The notes under the pieces are model-generated. The model saw only the letters and a program-made list of their open reading frames with translations, searched no databases and was not told where the DNA came from. The position numbers and the translations under genes are program-made. This document shows, one piece after another, positions 5,876 to 12,866 of a stretch of DNA of 22,025 bases. This stretch comes from Thiobacillus sp. (GTDB lineage Bacteria; Pseudomonadota; Gammaproteobacteria; Burkholderiales; Thiobacillaceae): the NCBI GenBank assembly GCA_018780025.1, contig JADMKH010000186.1, forward strand, positions 1-22,025, in the 5' to 3' direction. Position 1 is the stretch's first letter, and every line of letters starts with the position of its first letter.

Positions 5876-7297
5876 ATGACCACACTTTATCCAGTAATTC
5901 TTTCCGGCGGCTCAGGCACGCGTCTGTGGCCCTTGTCCCGAGCGGCGCTGCCCAAGCAGTTGCTGCCCCTTGCGAGCAAACACAGCCTGTTGCAGGACAC
6001 GGTTAGCCGTCTGGCCGAGATGCCGGAAATAGCCAGTCCGCTTATGGTGTGTAATGTCGAGCACCGCTTCATGATCGCGGAGCAGATGCGCCAGATCGGG
6101 TCGACTCCGCGCGCCATCGTACTGGAGCCGGTGGGACGCAACACTGCACCCGCGATCGCTGTTGCCGCATTGATGCTGTCGCGAGATGACCCTGAGGCCT
6201 TGATGCTGGTGCTTCCAGCCGACCATTTGATCGGGGATGTCGACGCATTCCATGCAGCAATCCGCATTGCTGCGGAAGCTGCCGAAAGTGGCCATCTGAC
6301 CACTTTCGGCATCGTGGCGGATACTCCAGAAACGGGTTATGGCTATATACAAAAAGGCGCACCCCTTGCCGCTCCGGTGGGCGCGTTTCAGGTGGCGGCC
6401 TTTGTGGAAAAGCCCGATTCGACCACTGCGCAGCAGTATGTGGATTCCGGCGACTATTTTTGGAACAGCGGCATGTTCCTGTTCCGTGCGACGGACTTTT
6501 TGAATGAACTTCAAAGCTTGCGCCCCGATATCCTTGAGGCCAGCCGGGCCGCACTGGATGCCGCCACGCTTGACCTGGATTTTGTGCGGCTGGATCCGGC
6601 TGCATTTGAGGCTTGCCCGTCGGAGTCGGTCGATTATGCGGTGATGGAACACACCCGTTGCGCGGCTGTGGTGCCGGCCGATATGGCATGGAATGATATC
6701 GGCGCATGGTCGGCGCTGTGGAACGTTGCGGCGAAGGACGAACAGGGCAACGCCACCCGGGGTGATGTCATGCTGGAAAATGCCCGGAACAACTTCGTCC
6801 GTGCCGAAACCCGTATGGTCGCCATGCTCGGTGTATCGGACCTGGTGGTGGTGGAAACGGCCGACGTGGTGCTGGTGGCGCAAAAAGACCAAGTGCAGGA
6901 TGTCAAAAAGCTGGTTGAGCGCCTGAAAGCCGAGAAACGCTGCGAACACCTGGTTCACAAACAGGTTTATCGACCCTGGGGCTGGTATGAGGGCATCGAC
7001 GAGGGCGAGCGCTTCCAGGTCAAGCGCATCATGGTCAAGCCAGGCCAGAAACTGAGCCTGCAAATGCATCACCATCGTGCCGAGCACTGGGTGGTTGTGT
7101 CCGGCACCGCCAGCGTCACCTGCGGCGATCTGGTCACGCTGCTGAGCGAAAACCAGTCGACTTACATTCCGCTGGGCACCACGCATCGGCTGGAGAACCC
7201 TGGCAAGGTCGATTTGCACATCATCGAGGTGCAGTCGGGGATTTATCTGGGGGAAGATGACATCGTCCGTCTCGAAGACATCTACAAGCGCAACTGA
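5876..7297 (+). CDS. manC: Mannose-1-phosphate guanylyltransferase / mannose-6-phosphate isomerase
   Basis: This 473-residue, two-domain enzyme of the ManC/AlgA/XanB type makes GDP-mannose from mannose-1-phosphate and GTP. In bifunctional members it also interconverts fructose-6-P and mannose-6-P. The nucleotidyltransferase domain (about 1-290) has the pyrophosphorylase loop GGSGTRLWPLSR (11-22) and the sugar-binding FVEKPD (176-181). The C-terminal cupin (about 345-473) has RPWGWYEGID, a metal-binding HHHRAEHW (398-405) and VSGTA. GDP-mannose feeds exopolysaccharide or O-antigen. No other polysaccharide gene adjoins it, so it may serve distant clusters. The start is fixed by the conserved N-terminus and an in-frame stop at 5849-5851, yet no Shine-Dalgarno is visible before the ATG. 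Whether the isomerase activity is present cannot be told from sequence alone. Confidence 0.95.
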   Translation: MTTLYPVILSGGSGTRLWPLSRAALPKQLLPLASKHSLLQDTVSRLAEMPEIASPLMVCNVEHRFMIAEQMRQIGSTPRAIVLEPVGRNTAPAIAVAALMLSRDDPEALMLVLPADHLIGDVDAFHAAIRIAAEAAESGHLTTFGIVADTPETGYGYIQKGAPLAAPVGAFQVAAFVEKPDSTTAQQYVDSGDYFWNSGMFLFRATDFLNELQSLRPDILEASRAALDAATLDLDFVRLDPAAFEACPSESVDYAVMEHTRCAAVVPADMAWNDIGAWSALWNVAAKDEQGNATRGDVMLENARNNFVRAETRMVAMLGVSDLVVVETADVVLVAQKDQVQDVKKLVERLKAEKRCEHLVHKQVYRPWGWYEGIDEGERFQVKRIMVKPGQKLSLQMHHHRAEHWVVVSGTASVTCGDLVTLLSENQSTYIPLGTTHRLENPGKVDLHIIEVQSGIYLGEDDIVRLEDIYKRN

Positions 7298-7319
7298 GGC
7301 TGTCGAACCTTATCGCATT

Positions 7320-7340
7320 CGGCGGGTGCAATGCCCGCCG
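7320..7340 (+). terminator. GC hairpin after manC, possible terminator
   Basis: CGGCGGG (7320-7326) and CCCGCCG (7334-7340) form a perfect seven-base stem with a seven-base loop, 22 bp after the manC stop codon. A looser outer pairing of GCAT (7315-7318) with ATGC (7343-7346) extends it. There is no proper T-tract, so it may only stabilise the 3' end. Confidence 0.4.
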
Positions 7341-7407
7341 TGATGCTGCGATAATCTTTATTCACCAGCCCTTTTCGGTCATCGAATACCTGCTTCATTC
7401 CCTGGGT

Positions 7408-7508
7408 TATTGATCCGGCATCATTTATCCGAGAGAGGGAGCTGCGGCTGTCGGCAAAGTATTGCCGACCTACACATGCAATCCCGTTTAATGCGTGCCG
7501 GATCAATA
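7408..7508. repeat. Palindromic MITE/REP-like element (copy B)
   Basis: The element is bounded by a perfect 13-bp terminal inverted repeat, TATTGATCCGGCA (7408-7420) and TGCCGGATCAATA (7496-7508). Its interior has a perfect hairpin, GTCGGCAA-AGTA-TTGCCGAC (7450-7469). There is no coding capacity. The left 34 bp recur inverted at 5-38. Terminal repeats, small size and dispersion fit a MITE- or REP/BIME-like element. No clear target-site duplication was seen, and no transposase is in the window. Confidence 0.72.
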
Positions 7509-7696
7509 GCTTCTGCTGAACTGTAATCCGGCCGGCGGGGCGTGTAGGACAAACGCCTACATAAAGTCTCTTGCGTTACCGTCCACCAATACAGCCAATA
7601 TCCACATTAACTTTCCCCTGTTCCGTCCGAAAACGAATCCAGCGCGCAGAGTTGAGTGTGTGACTGAAAATAAATCCAACACATAAGGGCGAGAAA

Positions 7697-8014
7697 ATGA
7701 AACTGGACGAAATGCTGGACGAAATGCGCGATGTCAATCTCAACTATCTGATGCTGGCGCAAAGCATGATCCGGCATGACAAGGCGACCGCCGTTTTTCG
7801 CCTGGGCATTAGCAAGGAAGTGGCCGAATTGATCGATGCATTGACCCCTGCGCAAATTCTCAAGCTCGCCGCTTCCGGCATGATGGTTTCGCGCTTCCGA
7901 TTTGATGATGGCATGGTGCTGAATATGCTCACCAGCTATACCAAAGACCGCGCCATTGCACAATCTCACGCCGCCATTCTGATGGCTGGGCAGGCCGTCG
8001 CAGCGTTTGCCTGA
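7697..8014 (+). CDS. flhD: FlhD, flagellar master regulator subunit
   Basis: FlhD forms the FlhD4C2 complex that activates class II flagellar promoters with sigma-70. The 105-residue protein is all-helical and the usual length. Recognisable stretches are the N-terminal DVNLNYLMLAQSMIRHDKA (12-30), FRLGIS, and the DNA-contacting end region RFRFDDGMVLNMLTSY. The cysteine that forms the intersubunit disulfide in E. coli FlhD is absent (no cysteine at all). AGGGCGAG just before the ATG serves as ribosome site. flhC follows after 55 bp. The gene sits downstream of the repeat-rich spacer, where its promoter must lie. Confidence 0.95.
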   Translation: MKLDEMLDEMRDVNLNYLMLAQSMIRHDKATAVFRLGISKEVAELIDALTPAQILKLAASGMMVSRFRFDDGMVLNMLTSYTKDRAIAQSHAAILMAGQAVAAFA

Positions 8015-8069
8015 ATCCGTTGATCTGCCCGGCAGGGCTGCGTAGTGTAAGAAACAGGGAAGAATAACA

Positions 8070-8708
8070 ATGAGCAAAAAAAGTTTGCTGACCGAAATGC
8101 GCGACACCCAACTAGCGATCGAACTGATCGAACTGGGAGCGCGTCCGCAGGTGCTGGAAACCGAGACCACGCTGTCGCGCGAACGTTTGCTCAAGCTGTA
8201 CAAGGAAGTCAAAGGCGTCTCGCCCCCTAAAGGCATGCTGCCGTTTTCAACAGACTGGTTTCTGACCTGGTTGCCCAACGTCCATTCTTCACTATTCATT
8301 AACATCCGTCGCTACATCGCGAAAAACAGCGATTGCGAGGGGATAGAAGCAGTGCTGAAAACCTATCGCCTGTACAAGGAATATCTGCATACCAACCAGA
8401 TTGATGAAGTGCTGAGCTTCACGCGCGCCTGGACCCTGAATCGATTCTTTGAAAACCGCATGCTCGAAACGGCCGTTTGCAGCGGATGCGGTGGACATTT
8501 CGTGGTTCACCCCGATGACTTGCATTCCCAATATGTTTGCGGCTTGTGCAACAAACCGGCCCGCGCAGGAAAAACACGCAAGGCCAAAGCAGCGGAAGGG
8601 TCGCTGCAAAGCAGCGGTGCACCCGCCGGCCTACCCTTTACGGGTGAACCTGCCGGCATGGCTCTTGCCGGTAGTGAGGCACGAACTGCGCTGACCGCCA
8701 CCGTTTGA
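8070..8708 (+). CDS. flhC: FlhC, flagellar master regulator subunit
   Basis: FlhC is the DNA-binding, zinc-containing partner of FlhD. The 212-residue protein has the four zinc cysteines C137, C140, C157 and C160 (CSGCGGHF and CGLCNKP) at the same numbers as in E. coli FlhC. The body, with WFLTWLPNVHSSLF and SFTRAWTLNRFF, is also typical. Residues about 175-212 form a Gly/Ala/Pro-rich tail with no conservation known to me. The DNA for this tail holds repeated GCCGGC motifs that could form a hairpin around 8625-8657. AGGGAAG precedes the ATG. The next gene starts 23 bp after the stop. Confidence 0.96.
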   Translation: MSKKSLLTEMRDTQLAIELIELGARPQVLETETTLSRERLLKLYKEVKGVSPPKGMLPFSTDWFLTWLPNVHSSLFINIRRYIAKNSDCEGIEAVLKTYRLYKEYLHTNQIDEVLSFTRAWTLNRFFENRMLETAVCSGCGGHFVVHPDDLHSQYVCGLCNKPARAGKTRKAKAAEGSLQSSGAPAGLPFTGEPAGMALAGSEARTALTATV

Positions 8709-8731
8709 ATCGCTTGCGCACGTAACGAAGG

Positions 8732-9490
8732 ATGAAGCGCCTGCCAATCAGCCTACAGTCGCTCATCATTCAGGGGGTCGCATTATGCCTGGCTGGTCTG
8801 CTGGGTTATCTGGCCCAGCTTGCATTCCCGCTTCAGCTTGCATGGTGGCAACTTGCTCTCGTACAGGGCGGAATCGCTGCTTTACTGAGTAATCTCAACC
8901 GGCAGCCCAGCTGGTGGCCGCCACTGCATTTTATTTTCTTCCCTGCGATTCTGCTGGCCCTGCAGGCCAGCGTGCCAACCTGGTTATACCTGACTGCATT
9001 CCTGATACTGGTGCTGTTCTACTGGAGCACCTTTCGCACCCGCGTGCCTTTATATCTATCCGATCGCAAAGCCTGGCAGGCGTTGGCGCCGCTGTTGCCC
9101 CAGACGCAAGCTTTTCAGTTTATTGATGTGGGCAGCGGTCTGGGCGATGTGCCTTTCTATCTGGAGTCCCGGTTTCCTGAGGGCTGTTTTTACGGCACTG
9201 AAATCGCCCCGGCGCCATGGCTGATCAGCCGCTTGCGCGCCTGGTCCAGGCGCAGCCGGGTGAAATTCATGCGTCGCGATTACACGGCCATTGATCTGGC
9301 CGATTTTGACGTTGTGTTTGCCTTTCTCTCACCCGCAGTCATGCCTGCATTGTGGGAGCAGGCGCGAGCGCAGATGCGGAAAGGCAGTCTGTTTGTCAGT
9401 CTTTCATTCGGGATTCCGGCACAACAGCCAGACCACGAAATAGCCCTCGCCGAGGGCGCTCGCCATACCTTGTATGCCTGGCGGATGTGA
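8732..9490 (+). CDS. Membrane-anchored class I SAM methyltransferase
   Basis: The 252-residue protein joins an N-terminal membrane domain to a small methyltransferase domain. Hydrophobic segments lie at about 11-30, 37-53, 64-79 and 82-98. Residues 128-252 carry a Rossmann motif I, FIDVGSGLGDV (130-140), an acidic strand-2 end in GTEI (155-158) and a DFDVVFAFLS strand (191-200). The methyltransferase part would face the cytoplasm. The substrate is unknown. It is not FliB (flagellin lysine methylase) or CheR by any motif I can see. It lies between flhC and motA in the same direction, 23 bp after flhC, so it is probably transcribed with the flagellar regulators. The start is unusual: GAAGG (8727-8731) directly abuts the ATG. 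There is no in-frame Met for a later start before the membrane segments. Confidence 0.8.
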   Translation: MKRLPISLQSLIIQGVALCLAGLLGYLAQLAFPLQLAWWQLALVQGGIAALLSNLNRQPSWWPPLHFIFFPAILLALQASVPTWLYLTAFLILVLFYWSTFRTRVPLYLSDRKAWQALAPLLPQTQAFQFIDVGSGLGDVPFYLESRFPEGCFYGTEIAPAPWLISRLRAWSRRSRVKFMRRDYTAIDLADFDVVFAFLSPAVMPALWEQARAQMRKGSLFVSLSFGIPAQQPDHEIALAEGARHTLYAWRM

Positions 9491-9522
9491 CATGGGCACA
9501 TCAATATTCTCTCAATGCGCCA

Positions 9523-9549
9523 TCAAGTTTTGGGTCGTGGAGTCGAATC
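9523..9549 (+). promoter_or_regulatory. Candidate sigma-28 (FliA) promoter for motAB
   Basis: TCAAGTTT (9523-9530), an 11-base spacer, and GTCGAATC (9542-9549) resemble the enteric FliA consensus TAAAGTTT-N11-GCCGATAA. The -35 part matches at seven of eight positions. The -10 part matches at four of eight, keeping the CGA core. It lies about 98 bp before the motA start in a 156-bp spacer, a sensible place for a class III promoter. Confidence 0.42.
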
Positions 9550-9646
9550 CTCTCACTGAGAGCCTGTGCTTCAAATCGCGAAGTGCAGGGGCAGGGCGAA
9601 GTGACCCGGGCCAGAACAATCAATCCAGAATAAGGAACAGACGGTC

Positions 9647-10507
9647 GTGCTAGTCATCGTTGGATACATAGTGATCATAGTGAGCGTGTTCGGCGGCTTT
9701 GCGCTGGCGGGCGGACACCTGGCTTCGTTGTGGCAACCGGTCGAACTGCTGATGATTGGCGGCGGTGCGGTGGGTGCCTTTCTGGTCGGCAACAATGGCA
9801 AGGCCATCAAGGCCACGCTGAAAGCATTGCCCAGCATTTTAAAAGGGTCGAAATACAACCGCACCTTATACATGGACATGATGGCGCTGCTGTATGAACT
9901 GCTGACCAAGATCCGCAAGGAAGGGTTGATGTCGGTGGAGGCGGATGTGGAGGCGCCTGAGAGCAGCCCCTTGTTTTCGAAGTATCCGTCAATCATGGCA
10001 GACCATCATATTATTGAGTTTCTCACCGACTATCTGCGCCTGATGGTGAGCGGCAGCATGAATGCCTTTGAAATTGAAAACCTGATGGACAACGAAATCG
10101 AAACGCACCATCACGAAGGCGAGGTGCCGGTGCACTGTGTTGCCAAATTAGGCGACGGTCTGCCCGCATTCGGTATTGTGGCGGCGGTGATGGGCGTGGT
10201 GCACACCATGGAGTCGGTGGGTATTCCGCCGGCAGAACTGGGGATCCTGATTGCGGCTGCGCTGGTGGGCACCTTCCTCGGTATTTTGCTGGCCTATGGA
10301 TTCGTGTCGCCGCTCTCGAGCTTGCTTGAACAGAAACTGCATGAGTCCTCCAAGATGTATCAGTGCGTCAAGGTCACCTTGCTGGCCAGCATCAACGGTT
10401 ATGCACCGGCGATTGCCGTTGAGTTTGGACGCAAGGTGTTGTTCTCGACCGAGCGGCCAACCTTCGGCGAACTGGAAGCACACGTGAAGGGCGCGAAGTC
10501 GCGTTAA
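9647..10507 (+). CDS. motA: MotA, flagellar stator proton channel subunit
   Basis: MotA is the four-transmembrane subunit of the MotA5B2 stator, which turns ion flow into torque. The 286-residue protein begins with the typical LVIVGYIVIIVSVFGGFALAG. It has the cytoplasmic loop with charged torque residues (LLYELLTKIRKEGLMSVE), the channel prolines in GDGLPAFGI and VSPLSSLLEQ, and the late transmembrane pair around LGILIAAALVGTFLGILLAYG. The start is GTG at 9647, supported by AAGGA (9632-9636) at ten-base spacing and by the family N-terminus. The spacing to motB is 50 bp. It is of the E. coli/long-loop type, unlike the shorter MotC at 17827. Confidence 0.96.
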   Translation: MLVIVGYIVIIVSVFGGFALAGGHLASLWQPVELLMIGGGAVGAFLVGNNGKAIKATLKALPSILKGSKYNRTLYMDMMALLYELLTKIRKEGLMSVEADVEAPESSPLFSKYPSIMADHHIIEFLTDYLRLMVSGSMNAFEIENLMDNEIETHHHEGEVPVHCVAKLGDGLPAFGIVAAVMGVVHTMESVGIPPAELGILIAAALVGTFLGILLAYGFVSPLSSLLEQKLHESSKMYQCVKVTLLASINGYAPAIAVEFGRKVLFSTERPTFGELEAHVKGAKSR

Positions 10508-10557
10508 GTGTTCAGACGCCAGGCTTCAACCCAACCCGTTCTATTCATGGTGTTTAA

Positions 10558-11487
10558 ATGAGCGAGCAAAAAGCGACCATTGTCGTCAAGCGCATCAAGA
10601 AGGTGGCCGGTGGCCACCATGGCGGTGCGTGGAAGATTGCCTATGCAGACTTTGTGACTGCCATGATGGCGTTCTTCCTGCTGATGTGGCTGCTGGGCTC
10701 AACGGCAAAAGGCGATCTGGCGGGGATAGCCGAGTATTTCAAGACGCCGCTCAAGGTGGCCATGAGGGGCGGCGACGGCAGTGGAGACAGCTCCAGCGTG
10801 CTCAAGGGCGGCGGCCAGGATCTGTCGCGCAAGGTGGGGCAGGTGAAAAGAGGCGAATCCGTCCCGGAACAAAAATCCTTCAATCTTGAAGCGGCACAAG
10901 CCGAGCTTTTACGCCAGGAGGCGGCCAACCTCAAGTCACTGGAAAGTCGCCTCAAGGCAGCGATTGATAGCAATCCCACGCTCAAGCAATTCAAGCGTCA
11001 GTTGCTGATCGACATTACCAGCGAAGGCCTGCGCATCCAGATTGTGGACGAGCAGAACCGGCCCATGTTCAACCTGGCCAGTGCTGAATTGCAGCCCTAC
11101 ACCAAGATCATCCTGAATGAAATTGGCCATGTGCTGAACGACGTCCAAAACCGGATCAGTCTGTCCGGGCATACCGATGCCACTGCGTATGCCAACGGCG
11201 AACGCGGGTATAGCAACTGGGAGCTGTCGACCGATCGCGCCAATGCTTCGCGGCGAGCGTTGATTGCGGGCGGAATGGACGAGTCTAAAATGCTTCGCGT
11301 GGTGGGGCTCGCTTCATCCGTACCGTTCAACCAGGCAGGGCCTTCCGATCCGGTCAACCGGCGCATCAGCATCATCGTGATGAACAAACGCACCGAAGAG
11401 GCCGTAACCAAAGAGGCCAGCGGCGTGAGCGTGGCCAACGAAGCAGATGTTCGCGGCGAAGTGAGCAAGGCAGTCCCCCCGCGCTGA
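10558..11487 (+). CDS. motB: MotB, flagellar stator peptidoglycan-anchored subunit
   Basis: MotB pairs with MotA and anchors the stator to peptidoglycan. The 309-residue protein has an N-terminal basic stretch (IVVKRIKKVAGGHHGG), a single transmembrane helix with the ion-binding aspartate D31 (KIAYADFVTAMMAF), a plug/linker region (about 55-150), and a C-terminal OmpA-like domain with SGHTDATAY, NWELSTDRANASR and PVNRRISIIV. D31 corresponds to D32 of E. coli MotB. The Shine-Dalgarno is weak. A strong terminator follows, so motAB probably ends this transcription unit. Confidence 0.96.
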   Translation: MSEQKATIVVKRIKKVAGGHHGGAWKIAYADFVTAMMAFFLLMWLLGSTAKGDLAGIAEYFKTPLKVAMRGGDGSGDSSSVLKGGGQDLSRKVGQVKRGESVPEQKSFNLEAAQAELLRQEAANLKSLESRLKAAIDSNPTLKQFKRQLLIDITSEGLRIQIVDEQNRPMFNLASAELQPYTKIILNEIGHVLNDVQNRISLSGHTDATAYANGERGYSNWELSTDRANASRRALIAGGMDESKMLRVVGLASSVPFNQAGPSDPVNRRISIIVMNKRTEEAVTKEASGVSVANEADVRGEVSKAVPPR

Positions 11488-11511
11488 CCGGATACGATCG
11501 CCCCCACGAAC

Positions 11512-11559
11512 AATGGCCTGATTGGTGCGATATCTTGCGCAATCCAGGCCATTTCTTTT
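11512..11559 (+). terminator. Intrinsic terminator after motB
   Basis: AATGGCCTG (11512-11520) and CAGGCCATT (11545-11553) form a perfect nine-base stem. Inner sequence ATTG/CAAT can extend the pairing with a bulge. TTCTTTT (11553-11559) follows. The hairpin lies 24 bp after the motB stop and separates motAB from the flhB operon. Confidence 0.75.
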
Positions 11560-11603
11560 CCTGCGGCCTCGGTTTGCTCCAGTCGGCCGCGCGACTTGAT
11601 GCT

Positions 11604-11664
11604 AAATAGCGGCCTAAATCCACCTTTATTCCCCTGATCGCACGCACGCAGCGCGCACAATAAT
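11604..11664 (+). promoter_or_regulatory. Candidate FlhDC box and class II promoter for flhB operon
   Basis: AAATAGCG (11604-11611) is an exact match to the core half-site of the enteric FlhD4C2 box. After 12 bases CTTTATTC (11624-11631) resembles the inverted half-site CGCTATTT at five of eight positions. A -10 element AATAAT (five of six, 11659-11664) follows with no recognisable -35 sequence, as expected for an activator-dependent promoter. It sits 60-120 bp before the flhB ATG and just after the motB terminator. Confidence 0.48.
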
Positions 11665-11723
11665 TGAGCCTGTAGAACCCCCATCGATAACCGGTGGTTC
11701 GCAACTAACAGGTGAATTTTGGG

Positions 11724-12866
11724 ATGGCTGAAGGTAGCGATCAGGAAAAAACAGAAGCCCCATCGCCACAGCGACTGGAGAAAGCGCGCGAAGACGGCCA
11801 GGTGGTGCAGTCACGCGAGCTGTCGACTTTTGTCATCCTGATGGTGGGCGGGTCGGCATTATGGATGATGGCCAGCGGACTCGGTCAGACCCTGTCGCAC
11901 ATCGTACAAAGCGCACTTCAGTTCGATCCCGGCATCGCCCGTGACAGTTCGCACGTGATGGCGCAGCTGTCGAACCAGTTCTTTGAAGCAGCCTTTGCAT
12001 TGGCGCCTTTCCTGGGTCTGATGGTGCTCGCAACACTGGCTTCGCCACTGCTGCTTCGCGGATGGTTGTTCAGCACCAAGGCATTGGCTCCGAAATTCGA
12101 TCGCATGAATCCGCTGTCGGGAATCAAACGCATGTTTTCGAGCCAGGGATTGATTGAGTTATTCAAGGCATTGGGCAAAGTCGGCTTGCTCGGTGGCGTG
12201 GCGGCCTGGCTACTCTGGACTAACCTCGATGGCATTTTTTCGCTCAGCCTTGAATCGCCTTCACTCGCGATTCAGCATATGGGCGACCTGATAGGCAAGA
12301 TTTTCCTGATTGTTTCGGGCGCGATGATTTTTATCGTTGCGATCGATTTGCCCTATCAGCTCTGGAGCCATCACAACAAACTCAAGATGACCAAGGAAGA
12401 GTTGCGTCAGGAAGCCAAGGAATCGGAAGGCGACCCGCATCTCAAGGCACGCATTCGTTCGCAACAGCGCGAAGTGGCGCGTCGCCGCATGATGTCCGAG
12501 ATTCCCACGGCTGATGTGGTGATCACCAACCCGACCCATTTTGCCGTGGCGCTCAAATACAGCGAAGGAAAAATGGGCGCGCCTCGCGTGGTAGCCAAAG
12601 GCGCCGATGAAGTTGCCTCCCGTATCCGCGCATTGGCGTCTGAACACAAGGTCCCCTTGCTGGAGGCGCCGCCATTGGCACGTGCCTTGTTCCGCCACAC
12701 TGAACTTGGCGACGAAATCCCCGCTACGCTTTATGCGGCGGTGGCCGAAGTGCTGGCCTATGTATTCCAGTTGCGTCATTTCCAGCAGGTGGGCGGTGCG
12801 TATCCCAGCGCGCCGACAGCCTTGCCGGTTCCTCCCGAACTTGATCCGCTGCGGGCCACCCCATGA
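11724..12866 (+). CDS. flhB: FlhB, flagellar export gate/specificity switch protein
   Basis: FlhB sits in the type III export gate and switches substrate from rod/hook to filament proteins after autocleavage. The 380-residue protein has the N-terminal SDQEKTEAPSPQRLEKAREDG signature, four transmembrane segments, and a cytoplasmic domain with the self-cleaving NPTH at N269-P270 (same numbering as in Salmonella). ATG at 11724 fits the family start and has AGGTGA (11710-11715) at eight-base spacing; a GTG at 11712 would add four residues. The C-terminal tail after about 350 is Pro-rich and short. The stop overlaps the flhA start by ATGA. Confidence 0.97.
   Translation: MAEGSDQEKTEAPSPQRLEKAREDGQVVQSRELSTFVILMVGGSALWMMASGLGQTLSHIVQSALQFDPGIARDSSHVMAQLSNQFFEAAFALAPFLGLMVLATLASPLLLRGWLFSTKALAPKFDRMNPLSGIKRMFSSQGLIELFKALGKVGLLGGVAAWLLWTNLDGIFSLSLESPSLAIQHMGDLIGKIFLIVSGAMIFIVAIDLPYQLWSHHNKLKMTKEELRQEAKESEGDPHLKARIRSQQREVARRRMMSEIPTADVVITNPTHFAVALKYSEGKMGAPRVVAKGADEVASRIRALASEHKVPLLEAPPLARALFRHTELGDEIPATLYAAVAEVLAYVFQLRHFQQVGGAYPSAPTALPVPPELDPLRATP

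Larger units (their letters stand above)
7298..7696. other. Intergenic region between manC and flhD
   Basis: These 399 bases hold no gene. They contain a GC hairpin after manC (7321-7339), a 101-bp palindromic repeat element (7408-7508), a short extragenic palindrome (TGTAGG 7543-7548, CCTACA 7556-7561), and about 130 bp that must carry the flhDC promoter. I could not assign -35 and -10 boxes for flhDC with confidence. Confidence 0.65.

Noticed and set aside
5912..7219. 435-codon open frame on the minus strand opposite manC
   Set aside because: manC is a clear family member on the plus strand; the antisense product has no recognisable motif and arises from codon bias in GC-rich DNA.
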